Source: Bathynomus jamesi
Lineage: Eukaryota; Arthropoda; Malacostraca; Isopoda; Cirolanidae
Direction of reading: 5' to 3'
DNA length: 64,000 nucleotides
Assembly (NCBI GenBank): GCA_023014485.1
Contig: JAJOZX010000195.1
Span: 1,607,501 to 1,671,500 of the forward strand
Shown here in pieces: positions 44,713-55,179 of this stretch; position 1 is the stretch's first letter; the number at the start of each line of letters is the position of its first letter. The notes under the pieces are model-generated. The model made no database searches and had not been told where the DNA came from. It saw nothing but the letters and a program-made list of their open reading frames with translations. Position numbers and translations under genes: made by a program.

Positions 44713-45189
44713 CCTCCAAATATTCCATCTGACTCTCTGGGATGCGTTTTTGATCTCCTGCTTTCCAACTTCATTTGTATATCTATTACGTTATGGTCAG
44801 AGAAAGTTGTGCGCGCTTCTCTTTTACTTATTATTATGTCAGTGTTATTTGTCAAAATTAAACTCAAAAAAATGTTCTCTTCTCTAGTCACTTCACAGAT
44901 TTTCAGGGTAATTGCATAATATTTCGTAATATCTAATAGCATTGTTGTCTGGGTTCTATCATCTTTTGTAATGTTTTACCATGGAACTTCTCGACATATA
45001 CAACTTGTCATTTTCCTTCCATATTATGAATGGAAAGTTAAAATCCCCACAAATTAAGATATTTGGTGATGTGGTTTTGAGTTTTGTTTCATTTGTAACG
45101 AACTGGGATTCACTTTTTGTGGTATCTGGTAGTCTGTAAATGTTCATAATGATTAGGTTCAATTCTTTTACTTCTAAAATAAATGTCAT
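44713..45189 (-). pseudogene. LINE B endonuclease, middle and C-terminal part
   Basis: Two frames. The first (44959-45189) has MNIYRLPD and NILICGDFNFPFI with catalytic residues. The second (44713-44942) has SLILTNNTDII and TTFSDHNVIDI with the SDH motif. A frameshift near 44950 separates them. Confidence 0.75.
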
Positions 45190-45561
45190 ATACAGAATTT
45201 AATATGATTATTTTAATTATTTTAATAGGATTATGAATTTAACATGACTATTTTAATGATTTTAATTAATTTAATCATTTCAGATAACGATTATTCCAAA
45301 ACAAAGAAGAGAGAGACAGTTTTGAGTGTTTTAAAAGGTAACCAATCATGTAAAAGCTTACGGAACGGCCTTTTCTTTTGACCAATAGCAGAACACATAA
45401 CATTTGGTAAGAGAGTTCGAGCGCTTTTTGCAAGGCATGTTCATACCAACAACCAGATTTCTTCATTGTGGTAGAGGTGAAAGATGTGTTAAATTCTATT
45501 GTGAAATTAGATAATTAATAACTCAGAACTGTAATACCGATAATGCAAGTACATTTCTTAC

Positions 45562-45638
<77 letters not shown>

Positions 45639-45994
45639 GGTTAAAATAGTAGTAAATTAAAAGCCCGCCCCTAAAGTGAAAGTCAAAATTAATAAAACAT
45701 TCTAGGAAAAGCGCTGTGTTCTTCTTTCCTCGGGTCATGCCTTGTGCTTAGAGTAGGGATGACGTTATTTCATATAGAAAATACTCGTAAATAAGTAGAA
45801 CAGTAATAGTAATTAACGCATTAAAGAAAAAATACTACATAAAAATTTCGAGTGTACTGTTTGATTTGCTTACCTTCACTTCACATGAGTATGTATTTTT
45901 CCTGTAAATACAACGACGTATTTCTTTTCTAGCAAATCTCTCCATTCTGTATACATCGTAGTCCTTTATTGCTATTTCAGTGTAATCAGTGCAA
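45190..45994. other. insertion within LINE B, no gene seen; (TC)n
   Basis: About 800 bp separate the two endonuclease pieces. A (TC)n tract of ~70 bp lies at 45564-45634. No inverted termini or protein motif was identified, so the nature of the insertion is unknown. Confidence 0.5.
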
Positions 45995-46268
45995 TTTTCA
46001 GTCTGTTTCACGGTGTATTTCCGTTAGGCATATGATATCTCTGTTGGTTTCCAGCACTGAATTTTGGAGGTATTTGTAACTTGTAGTCTGCATGGTCAGT
46101 GTAGAGGCCTTTTATACTTGTGTATAATAAATTTACAGGGTTAATAATATTGGTGCTTGGTTGTCTTGGATAATGGTCATTTTCTGGTCGATTCTGACAG
46201 TTCCTGTTCACTGTTATTGGGTAGGCCATTGCATGTGAGAATTCTGTGGATGCGGCCCTTGGCACCAT
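45995..46268 (-). pseudogene. LINE B endonuclease N-terminus
   Basis: LLYTSIKGLYTDHADYKLQI matches the start of an AP-type endonuclease. In another frame NRDIICLTEIH carries the catalytic glutamate. A frameshift near 46060 separates them. Confidence 0.65.
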
Positions 46269-46519
46269 TGTGATCGTTCAATTAACGATGGATGGTCTTG
46301 AACAGAAGGGTGGTGTAAGTTTGCTGGAGTACATAATATTTATATCTGCGAAGTCCAAAATTTTCTCATTAAAACAGACAGTTGTCCTTTTATCGTTCTC
46401 ATTTCTTCTAAAAACTGGACTTCATTGGTACTGTCGCTTATTACTTTCAATGAATTATCACTCTACACAACGCTTTATCTTGTTTCCTGTAATCTGTATA
46501 TTATTACAGTCGTAGGCAC

Positions 46520-46593
46520 CAGGGCCAGTCCTAGGGTACAGAGGGCCAGGGTGCAAGCACTGGTGTTGGGCGTCCCCTGCCGCAATTAGGATG

Positions 46594-46600
<7 letters not shown>
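46520..46600 (+). mobile_element. lone hAT-like terminus
   Basis: CAGGGCCAGTCCTAGGGTAC at 46520 has the CAGGGCC start of hAT ends, followed by GAGGGCCAGGGTGCAAG. It runs into the (TA)n array at 46601. No opposite end was found nearby. Confidence 0.4.

Positions 46601-46664
<64 letters not shown>
46601..46664. repeat. (TA)n microsatellite, ~32 units
   Basis: A long TA array at the 3' end of the second LINE A copy (minus strand). Confidence 0.95.
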
Positions 46665-46668
<4 letters not shown>

Positions 46669-46701
46669 CTTGACCTTGTTTAACCTTGTTGCTGTTCCGT
46701 G

Positions 46702-48132
46702 TAGTGATGAAAGCCGGTATTGAAAAACCGGTATTTATACCGGTATTGAACAACAGACACGATACCGATATCGTGATTATCGATACCGGGTTTTCGGTAT
46801 TGAAGAACTGCCTATTGTCTTTATTGTGAGAGCAATCAGCAAATGTCAAGTTAACAAAGATTTGTTTTTTTGTAGGATTTTGTGGCCAATGTCAGTAGAA
46901 ATAATGATTTATCTTCATACATAACTTACACATGCAGTATATCTTTGAGGGGCGTCATTAGTGTATGTCACAATTTATCATTTGTTATAATACTATGTTA
47001 ATGACGTTATATGATGTGTCCGTTTTTCTGAAAAGGGAAACTATCATCCAGAACTCTCGCCTTGAAATAATTCTTAAAAGACTATGTTCAAAAGATGCAT
47101 CTCTCTTGACGGCTGAAAGCTCCATCAAATTTATTTTAAAGAGACTCGTAGAGAAGAACACTCCAACAGCATTGGAGCTCAAAGTCTGTCTCAGTAATTT
47201 CTATTCTTCAAGGAGACAAAGAGATATTGTGGGTTTAATTAAATATCTTCACAACCCTGAAGTTTTAAAAGTTTAAGAAGAGGAACTATTTTCTATTCCA
47301 TCTAAACTAGCGCTCAAAAGAACTGCAGAAAGGATTTTTAAAAGGCTTTTTCCTAAGAATGATGAAAATTTAGGTGGTTTCGAGGAAGAAAGCGAAGACC
47401 AAGACTTACAAGCATCTAACTACTCAGAGAATGTTACTGAAAACAAGAATGAAGTAGATGATCCATTGATGTGCGAATACATGAAAGAAATAGAGAAATT
47501 AGAAACGGTACCATTGCGAAGCAATGCAACCAACTTTGATCCTACTAATGAATTTAAGTTTCGAAGTTTCTTCACAAAGAAGTGAAAATTTAGAGAAGCT
47601 GTACAAGGCATTGCTTTCCATTAAACCCACTAGTGTAGAATCAGAAAGAGCTTTTTCCGCTGCTGGCTTATATCTGACCAAGCTAAGATCAAATCTCTCT
47701 GAACAATCATTAGATAGTCTTTGTTTCCTCAAAACTTACTTCCAAAACCAAAATAAGAAATAAATATGCAAAATTATTAATAAACTTTTTTTTTAAATTA
47801 TTTTTCCCGTTTACCTTTGGTTATCTGATATACTTAATCATTATAAATAGTCCTTCCTTTTTCCTGCCTTTCCCTAGGAGCTGCTGTTCAAACTTTTTTC
47901 AATCAATGGTATTTTCCCTTTGGTGTCGGTGACAGAATTTAAAAAGTAACTTCAGTTTTTATTGTCGTTAATGTGGTGAGTACTACAGGTCCTGCAGGCT
48001 TGTCGGAGGGTTGGCACTTGGCAGGGTGACACCAAAAAAATCATTATAAATTATTCTCTGCATAAAACCGATATCAGTAAAATAATTGTTCAAATACCGG
48101 TATTAAAAATTGTCGGTATTATTTCATCCCTA
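46702..48132 (+). mobile_element. hAT element with perfect 8-bp TSD
   Basis: It is bounded by GTTCCGTG at 46694-46701 and 48133-48140, which is also a piece of LINE A 3' sequence. Termini TAGTGATGAAAGCCGGTATT and, reversed, TAGGGATGAAATAATACCG. ACCGGTAT-type repeats lie at both subterminal regions. It carries the C-terminal remnant of a hAT transposase. It inserted after the LINE. Confidence 0.9.
46965..47763 (+). pseudogene. hAT transposase remnant with dimerisation domain
   Basis: Three frames. The end (47560-47763) contains LLSIKPTSVESERAFSAAG, the hATC dimerisation signature (S--ER-FS-AG), then KLRSNLSEQSLDSLCFLK. The middle piece (47281-47520; RIFKRLFPKNDENLGG and acidic stretches) and the first piece (FILKRLVEKN) are upstream parts. 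A stop near 47274 and shifts near 47555 and 47583 break it. BED and catalytic N-terminal parts are missing, so it is non-autonomous. Confidence 0.75.
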
Positions 48133-48140
48133 GTTCCGTG

Positions 48141-48988
48141 CATTGGTCTCGCTTCACACCGAAGATCAAGGTGGTGGCCCCGCCTCTAGGTCTAGCTTGG
48201 TGGAGGAGCGAGTTGCTCTCTTGCACTCTCCACCGTACATAGCCAGGTACACCCGGCTCATCTGCTACCGTCCTGAGCCAGGCACCTCGTCTTCTCTTGA
48301 AGACTTCAACTTTGACCCCTGTAACATTTCTGAGGTCCTTTGGAAGCTGGTTAAAAAGTCTTGGCACCTTGACAACCAAGCTATTTTCCTTCGGTGTTGA
48401 GAAGGTCCCTTGTCGAGCCTTTAATTTGGGAACATTACACAATCTGCCTTTCCTATTTTCCAGTGTTGTTTGAATGGTAATTGGGTTTAGTTTGAGGTTT
48501 GGTACCAGTTTTTCGATAATTTCCCATATGTAGATTATGGTGTACCTCTCTCTTCTTCTTTCCAGGGAGTACAGATTTAGTTTACGTAATCTTTCCCAGT
48601 AGTTGAGTTCTTTGCAGCCATCAATCTTGGCTGTGAAATGTCTCTGCGTTTCTTCTAGTTTATTAATTTCTTCCTTTTTATATGGGGACGTCAAAACTAA
48701 GCAGTATTCAAGTTTTGGTATAATCAGTGTTTTTAGCAGGGGAATCATTACTGTCCTGTCCCTTCTTTTGAACGTTCTTAGTACTTGTCCCGTGACTCTT
48801 TTTGCTTTATTTATCGCTATCTGATTTTGTGTTTCGAATTTCCCGTCATCGATCATTATTACCCCCAGATCGATCGCTTTCGTGCTTCTCTGAATTTCCT
48901 GTCTATCTGGAGCATAATATGCAATCTGTTTAAGTTCCTCTTTTCTACCATATCTCAAGAGCTGAAATTTCTCGGTGTTAAATGTCAT
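48141..48988 (-). pseudogene. LINE A copy 2 RT C-terminal part
   Basis: About 285 codons homologous to residues 190-468 of the RT at 13535-14941: KFQLLRYGR, DLGVIM, KLEYCLVLTSPYKKEEIN, FNQLPKDLRN. The catalytic FADD part is gone with the truncation. The frame is open, more conserved than the 5' parts of copy 1. Confidence 0.85.
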
Positions 48989-49003
48989 GGTGTTGTCTTC
49001 TGT

Positions 49004-49494
49004 GGTAATAATCTACTTTAGCTCCCGTCTCTCCGATTTTCATAAATTATACATCGGTAGCTTCGTTTCTTCATTAGGAATGCGATTTAGACAGTCTCTA
49101 GTAAGGGAAATGCTTCAAAACGTAACCTAACGTAACCTAGAAAAAAATAGAGTTTTACAAACAAAGTCTAGCGAGTTTGTAGTTTTACAGGATTTTTAAA
49201 GAAAATCTAGTGTTTTTTCAGTTAGAAAAAAAATCACCAGATTGATAACATTAGTATTCGTGTAAATTCTAATTGGATTCAGTTTGGTGGTGTTTGCGAT
49301 AGAATTATGACATGCCGTTCGTATGATTTCGACTTTGAGGATTTGATTCGTCATGTACCCTAGATGAAGACAAAGCATTGGATGTTCTTATCAATTACGG
49401 CGTTATTCTCCCATCCTTAACTTCCCCGAAATGTGACAGTGAGTGCCTAATACGAAAAGATCGGAAGATATTTAGGTGAAATAACCAATATTAA
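49004..49494. other. no gene seen
   Basis: AT-rich non-coding sequence. A short CGTAACCTAACGTAACCTA tract occurs near 49120. Confidence 0.5.
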
Positions 49495-49640
49495 CCTGTT
49501 AGGTTAATTGAATGCCCGGTTAGGTTAATTGAATGCCCGGTTAGATCAACTGAATGCCTGGTTAGGTTAATTGAATACTCGGTTAGGTCAACTGTACGCC
49601 CTTGATGATTGGTTAGGTTAAGTCGTGATATTTTCGTTAG
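49495..49640. repeat. 21-bp tandem repeat fused to half a Merlin-type MITE
   Basis: Five units of about 21 bp (GGTTAGGTTAATTGAATGCCC type) lead directly into GGTCAACTGTACGCCCTTGA and GATTGGTTAGGTTAAGTCGT, the loop and right arm of the Merlin-type MITE. The last tandem unit is the MITE loop itself, so the array grew from it. Confidence 0.8.
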
Positions 49641-50847
49641 TTCAAACGAAAATGACGAGAGCAAACTTTTCTGGTTAATTTTGAGGTATTTTGCACGTTT
49701 CCTGTGGTAATGCCATTCCAAATGCGCGTCTATTCCCCCTCGACCACATTATTAACAGTGTTGAATGGGATTTGTAATTTGTACTGCTCACATAGGAGGG
49801 CGCGCAGGGGCATTTTTAACATTACCCCGGTAGGGCGGGTCATACTATGCATTTATTTTTAAATCAATGGAGAGGGGTGTTCAAATGACATATTTTGGTG
49901 TATAGAACACAATTCTGAAGAAAATATTTAATTCTGATAACCCTAACCTACATCATTTTGCAGTTGATTATTATTAAATTGTTGATTATTTTACTATTGT
50001 AGTTACCCCAGAATATGTCTTCTCACGTTTTCTATCATGGCTGCTCACGTTATCTCTCATAGAGCATTGTTCTAACTAATTCATATAAACACATATAATG
50101 TAATTCATATAATAATAATAATATTTAAATACTCAAATAAAAAGGTGTGCCATTCCACTTAATTGTAATTATCATACAGTTTGGTATATGAAATATTTTG
50201 ACGGTTTTCTGGCGCGCATAAGGCCATTTTCTGAGCCACCTTTCTCAGAGGCTAGAATGTAACGTTTCAGAACATTCTAAAACGTTTTGTGAAATATTTG
50301 AAGTGACTCATGATTTATGAAGCTATTTTACCACCTCGGCTTGCAGTGAGGGGATAGATTTAGTGATTATCTACTGATATTTTTTTTGTTACTGTTCACA
50401 TGTGAGTATTATTCTGTTATATTTTAGAAAAAGCTATTTCTACGCATATTATAGTGATACATTGAGCAAAATTTAATTAACAACTTTGATTTGAGCTAAA
50501 ATTAGGTGGTTCATTTTGATATCATTTTGACTTTGATATCAATCCAAACTTCATCCGAATCTCTGTTGGTCCTCCACTGATCAAGTTTCCTGACAAGGTC
50601 ATTCAAGATCTCTCAACTGATCAATACTATGGCTATAAAATTGTCTGTGCAGTCAGGGATGGAGTACTTCCTGCAGGGCCGGACTTTCACCTGCTGAGGC
50701 CCTAAGCTATATGAAATTTGAGGCCCTTCTCTAAAAAAATTCGGGTAAAAAAATTTAAAATAATTATTACTATAATTATTATTTTTTATATTAATGTTAA
50801 TGATAAAGAAAAAATAATATATATATATATTATATATATATATATAT

Positions 50848-52485
50848 CGGGTGGTCCGAAAAAAATGACGCATTTTTTAAAAATTAATATCTCAGTAACC
50901 CCCTTCCTTATCATGACAATTTTTATATGCAAGATACTTTCAAACTTCTTTTTTTGAATGCAAGAAACGGAATTCTGATATCTTTTATAGTTTTCTCGCA
51001 ATTAACAAAAGTAACAACATGGGTCAAAAAAACGAATATCATGAGAAAGGAAAAATTTAATCAGAAATTTAACTAATTAATTTACAGTAAATGATCGATT
51101 GGACCACCACTCTGTTGACACACTAATCTAAGTCTTTTCTTCCACACAAAAATAATACTTCTTACTTCATTAATGCCAATTTCTTGCCAAGATTCAAGTA
51201 TTTTACTTTTTAATTCTGATTCGGTGAATTTTTCTCGTCGACCTCGGTAATCCTTCTCTTTTAGTAACGCCCAAATTGAGTAGTCCATAGGATTACAATC
51301 TGGGCTTTGTGGTGGCCACTCATTTTTCGTTATTAATTTTGGTGTATTGCTAATCAGAAACGACTGTGTGGCGTAGCTTGTATGCGACGGTGCTCCATCT
51401 TGTTGAAATATGAAATCATTTTCTTGATACAGGCGACGACAATCCGGCAACAATTTTGTTCTTAAAAGTTCAATGTAATTTGCAGAATTCACCTTTGTCT
51501 TTTCAGTTTCAATAAAATGAACATCTGTCTTGCCATTCCAAGAGACCCCTGCAGATATCATAACCTTTTTGGAGAATCTTGACGTTTCATGATACAATCT
51601 GTTTATTGAAATATCACACTTTTTACCACGCCCGTAGACAACATCATTTTGACGGTTTCGCGGAATTTCTAGAGTGAAATCTTTTTCATCCGTGAAGACT
51701 ATCTTTTTAATATCAACGACAGAGAAATTATCAAGTAACTTTCTGCACCTTGTTTTTCTTTTATCCTTAACAGTATCACTTTTTCTAGAAGATACTATTC
51801 TTTTGAAGGCTTTTAGTTTTTGTGCTTTAATTATTCGGTGTACAGAAGTCTTTCCAATATTCAAATGTTTAGCAATTGTTCTTTGTGACAAATGACTTCC
51901 TGGTTTATCTTCTTGAGAGCAGATTTTATCGTTGATGTAATCCACATTTTCTGGAACCGAAGCTGTTTTAGGTCTACCGCTTCCTGGTTTTCTGGCAGTA
52001 CTTCCCGATTCGCGAATCTTCTTTAAGAGTCTTTCCACTGCACGCCTTTTCCACTTTTTGCCGGGAAACTCTTGCAATAACCTTCCAGTCTTCCATCCTT
52101 TTTCACAGTAACAATTTTTAATGAGAATACGATCTTCCTCTGACAACATCATTAAGGGTACTGACGAATTGTTAAAAAATAAAAATATCCACAATTTGAC
52201 TTGTTCATTCCTGTAGAGTTTTGTAATAACTTGCAAAAATATCGCATGATATCGTATAAAAATGATGTATAAAAAACGGATATTATATTGCGATTTTTGT
52301 TTTTTTGACCCATGTTGTTACTTTTGTTAATTGCGAGAAAACTATAAAAGATATCCGAATTCCGTTTCTTGCATTCAAAAAAAGAAGTTTGAAAGTACCT
52401 TGCATATAAAAATTGTCATGATAAGGAAGGGGGTTACTGAGATATTAATTTTTAAAAAATGCGTCATTTTTTTCGGACCACCCGA
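50848..52485 (-). mobile_element. DD37D mariner-like transposon, apparently complete
   Basis: 1638 bp with inverted termini CGGGTGGTCCGAAAAAAATG and its mirror. Over the first ~190 bp the two ends match almost perfectly (for example AACCCCCTTCCTTATCATGA). The flanks are TA arrays. It carries one long transposase frame. The near-identity of the ends and the open frame indicate a recent insertion. Confidence 0.9.
51082..52152 (-). CDS. DD37D mariner-like transposase, intact frame
   Basis: 356 codons from the MMLSEEDR start; an upstream in-frame methionine at 52236 gives a 28-residue extension that lacks family features. N-terminal helix-turn-helix domains (AVERLLKKIRESGS, a GSGRPKTA linker, SQRTIAKHLNIGKTSVHRII). 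Catalytic motifs: VFTDEKDF, QQDGAPSHTS, SPDCNPMDYSIW, with 37 residues between the last two aspartates (DD37D, the maT-like class). No stop or shift. It would cut at the element's inverted repeats and insert at TA. Closest sister in the window: 42133-43064. Confidence 0.9.
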   Translation of the reverse strand: MMLSEEDRILIKNCYCEKGWKTGRLLQEFPGKKWKRRAVERLLKKIRESGSTARKPGSGRPKTASVPENVDYINDKICSQEDKPGSHLSQRTIAKHLNIGKTSVHRIIKAQKLKAFKRIVSSRKSDTVKDKRKTRCRKLLDNFSVVDIKKIVFTDEKDFTLEIPRNRQNDVVYGRGKKCDISINRLYHETSRFSKKVMISAGVSWNGKTDVHFIETEKTKVNSANYIELLRTKLLPDCRRLYQENDFIFQQDGAPSHTSYATQSFLISNTPKLITKNEWPPQSPDCNPMDYSIWALLKEKDYRGRREKFTESELKSKILESWQEIGINEVRSIIFVWKKRLRLVCQQSGGPIDHLL

Positions 52486-53713
52486 TATATATATATATAT
52501 ATATATAATTTTTGATGAATTAGTGTTAAAGAATAAAAACTAATGATAAAATAAAAATATATTTAAAAAAATGAGGCCCCCGAGGGTGTGTGGCCCTAAG
52601 CTATAGCTTATTTAGCTTATAGGTAAGTCCAGCACTGACTTCCTGCAGGGCTGGCTCTGTTAGAGATAGGACCAGTAAACCACAGCCGCTGGCTCACCAC
52701 AGCGAACAGACTTCTCAGGCTCTGGGTGTCAAAGCACGGACTTAAAGGAAAGAACCTGAAGATTCTGCAATTCATTGTGGAATTCATCATTGGAGTGTAT
52801 TACCCATGTTGGTTCAACGTGAAGGTCAAGCACTCCTGGATCGAAGGGCCTAGGCACATCCTCTTTCAGCTGGACTGCCTCAAGTCCCAGAGAAAGGAGG
52901 TGCTGGATATTGTGATGCCAACTGTGAGAAGATCTGCTTGGTATGCCCACAGTGAAGTCATCCTCCAAACACTACTCTGCTCTGAGGATCAGAAGGAGAG
53001 GATTGAAGGGGTGGAGAGAATCCTGGCCATCAGGGGAGAGGGGGACCCGGACATTCAGCTGGGGGACTCCTCTGTTAGGAGCAGAAGGACACCTGACATC
53101 AATTGTGATGCTTCCAGCATCGGTGACTTGATCAGCTGGTCAGAAGGTGTGTCAGAGCCACCTCTCACCTGCTCTCTAAGCACCTCAGAGGTGAAAAACT
53201 TCATCAACACCCCCATGGAGGTGCGCAACTGGCCTTGCCACACACAAAGCATTGAGAGGGTTGTTAAAATGGTGACTGAGGCTTCTGCTAAGTACTTCTC
53301 ACAGGAAAAGAGGGATGGAGGGATCAGGGCTCAGGAGACCAGCAGGAAGCTGATGTCCAATTCTGAGTCAAAGCAGGATTTGTGCAACCTGGCAAAGTTC
53401 AAGATGTCAGGAGAATGATCTTTGTAATTATATCCAGTGATATACATGCAGTTCACCTATTAATAAATATATGTAAAGTTGATTTGGCCTTGTCAATATA
53501 AATGATTTACCTTATATCTTTTAATATATTATAAAGGGGTTCAAAAGGGTAAAATTGGCAATTTAGAAATACAAAATGATGTAGGTTAGAGTTATCCTAT
53601 CCAAAAAAAGAAGCTCATATTTGAATTCCCCATGTAAAAACACATAATTTAGACACCCCTGATGGTAGGATTTCCTTCAGATTCATGTTGTCACCTGAGT
53701 ACGACCCGCCCTA

Positions 53714-55170
53714 TTACCCCGGTCCCTTTTGTTTACTTTTGGAGACACTTTTGTAACTTGTAAGACTAGGCGCAGAAGCACGTTCTAGATTACTAATCAT
53801 TACTCCATGTTTCTTTAATCTTGAATGTAGTTTGAACAGACATATTAACCATTATGTGAGCAGATTTTATTTCACAAAATTTACCATTAGGCTATGTTTA
53901 GTTATTTACCTTCCTGTGAGGATTAAGTCATTGGTTCTAACTGTTGTAATACATGTCATCTGAATCTACATATTTGCTGTTGCATTTTTTTTTCTCCAAG
54001 CATTAAAAGTTTAAGATAAAAAAATTAGATATAATTTAGTGTACAGGACTGAGTTGGTTACTATAATTATTCTTCTCTATATATTTGCATCCTGAATAAA
54101 GTTTAGAAAAATCAATGTTTTTTGCATTTTTTTTAACTTTAGTTGAAATAACTTTACTCAAATATGCAGTGATTAGTGAAAACATTAAAGAGTTTTTCGA
54201 GAACTTCCATTAAGGAAAACTGGTAAACGAGGCCTGGGCCCCCTGTGGCATAACTTGCCCCGACCAATTTAAAACCTTAAAAACGCTACTGAGGGTGCGG
54301 CGAGTCAAATTTTGTCTCGACTTTTATGAGTAAAATTAACTTTTGTGATAATACTTGGTAATTACTGTATATTAGTATGGAAAAACTATACATGCCTACA
54401 ATATGGTATCGTATATGGTACCTTTATTTCTTAAATACAAATTATTAATTTATTGAATTAAATAACTACAAAATTGCCTCGGAATTGGCGACAAAGCCTA
54501 TTGGGAATGGAAATAATTGCCATACATAAAACCCCATATGTAGGCATTTGGGCCTGCATAACAACAAAAAAAACGTATTATTTCGTATCAAAATTTCCCA
54601 TTGCTGACTCGTGAAAATTACTTCGAAAGAAGAAATAATGAAAACACAAAAATTTCTGGGGACTTTGTAAAGTCAGCGAATTTTTAAGAAAAGGAATTTT
54701 ATATTAGCTCATCTCAGAACTGTTTAGTTACAGCGATGCTCTAAGCAAGGGAGACGTAATTAATCTTCCTATAAGTTCTGAGTGAATACCAAGTAATATA
54801 AAACTAATAACTCAAAAGGATAGGCCTATTCCTTCAGGTATTTAAATGTAGTGAATGCCTGTATTAATTAAACCGAATAAACTCGTTGCATAACTCCATC
54901 GCCTACATCGAAAGACAGCCGCGCGCCCTACAACCAGAAGCGAAGCCCAACGAAATAATGTATGGTCATTTCCTTCTTTACCATTAGGCAGTGCTAAATA
55001 CCGAAGGCATATAAATTAAACATTAACCATAAAAAAACACTACTTAACGAGGTCTTTTGAAGACTTCCACAAACATAACTTTTTAACGAAAAAACGTAGG
55101 GGTTTTGCCTTTATTTGAGCATCAATACCTGCTGGAAATCTCCAACGGATGGCCCAGGGTACAGCAATCA
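53714..55170. other. no gene seen
   Basis: AT-rich non-coding sequence after the TAGGG element. Open frames near 55040-55380 on the minus strand are shadows of the LINE frame that starts on the plus strand. Confidence 0.55.
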
Positions 55171-55179
55171 AACATAACC

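Larger units (their letters stand above)
43614..46268 (-). mobile_element. LINE B: fragmented CR1/jockey-like element
   Basis: Pieces of one minus-strand LINE lie in order: endonuclease start (46268-45995), a non-LINE insertion (about 45190-45995), endonuclease middle and end (45189-44713), a hAT insertion, a linker (43955-43870) and the far 3' coding end (43860-43614). The linker joins directly to the C-terminus, so the RT domain was deleted. The 3' end stops at a TA array, as in LINE A. Confidence 0.7.
46665..49003 (-). mobile_element. LINE A copy 2, 5'-truncated and split by hAT
   Basis: It matches LINE A copy 1 from the 3' end (CCGTGCATTGGTCTC region) up to about 49003, where similarity to copy 1 (near 14384) ends abruptly, a typical 5' truncation. 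Its 3' UTR is split by the hAT element at 46702-48132: the piece 46665-46701 is the far 3' tip. Ends at (TA)n. Confidence 0.85.
50674..52637. mobile_element. hAT MITE with 8-bp TSD, carrying a nested mariner
   Basis: The flanks are ACTTCCTG (50666-50673 and 52638-52645). Termini CAGGGCCGGACTT and, reversed, CAGTGCTGGACTTACC; subterminal GGCCCTAAGCTATA occurs inverted on both sides. Outside the nested mariner only about 320 bp remain, with no coding sequence. Confidence 0.9.
50521..53418 (+). pseudogene. TAGGG-family protein, C-terminal part, split by hAT
   Basis: Exonic parts 50521-50673 (FIRISVGPPLIKFPDKVI, DLSTDQYYGYK) and 52646-53418 read in one frame once the hAT insert and one duplicated octamer are discounted. 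Motifs: NHSRWLTTANRLLRL, YAHSEVILQTLLC (candidate glutamate helix), WPCHTQSIERVVKMVTEAS and DGGIRA, matching the protein at 8062-9750. The N-terminal half with the first two acidic motifs is absent. The frame after the insertion has no stop for 250 codons. Confidence 0.7.
49831..53713 (+). mobile_element. TAGGG-terminus DNA transposon, member 3, with 9-bp TSD
   Basis: Termini TAGGGCGGGTCATACT at 49831 and, reversed, TAGGGCGGGTCGTACT at 53713. They are flanked by the 9-bp direct repeat TTACCCCGG (49822-49830 and 53714-53722). The outer ~190 bp are imperfect inverted copies (CTAACCTACATCATTTTG near both inner limits). It encodes a protein related to that at 8062-9750 and is interrupted by a hAT element with its own 8-bp duplication. 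Without the insert it is about 1.9 kb. Confidence 0.8.
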
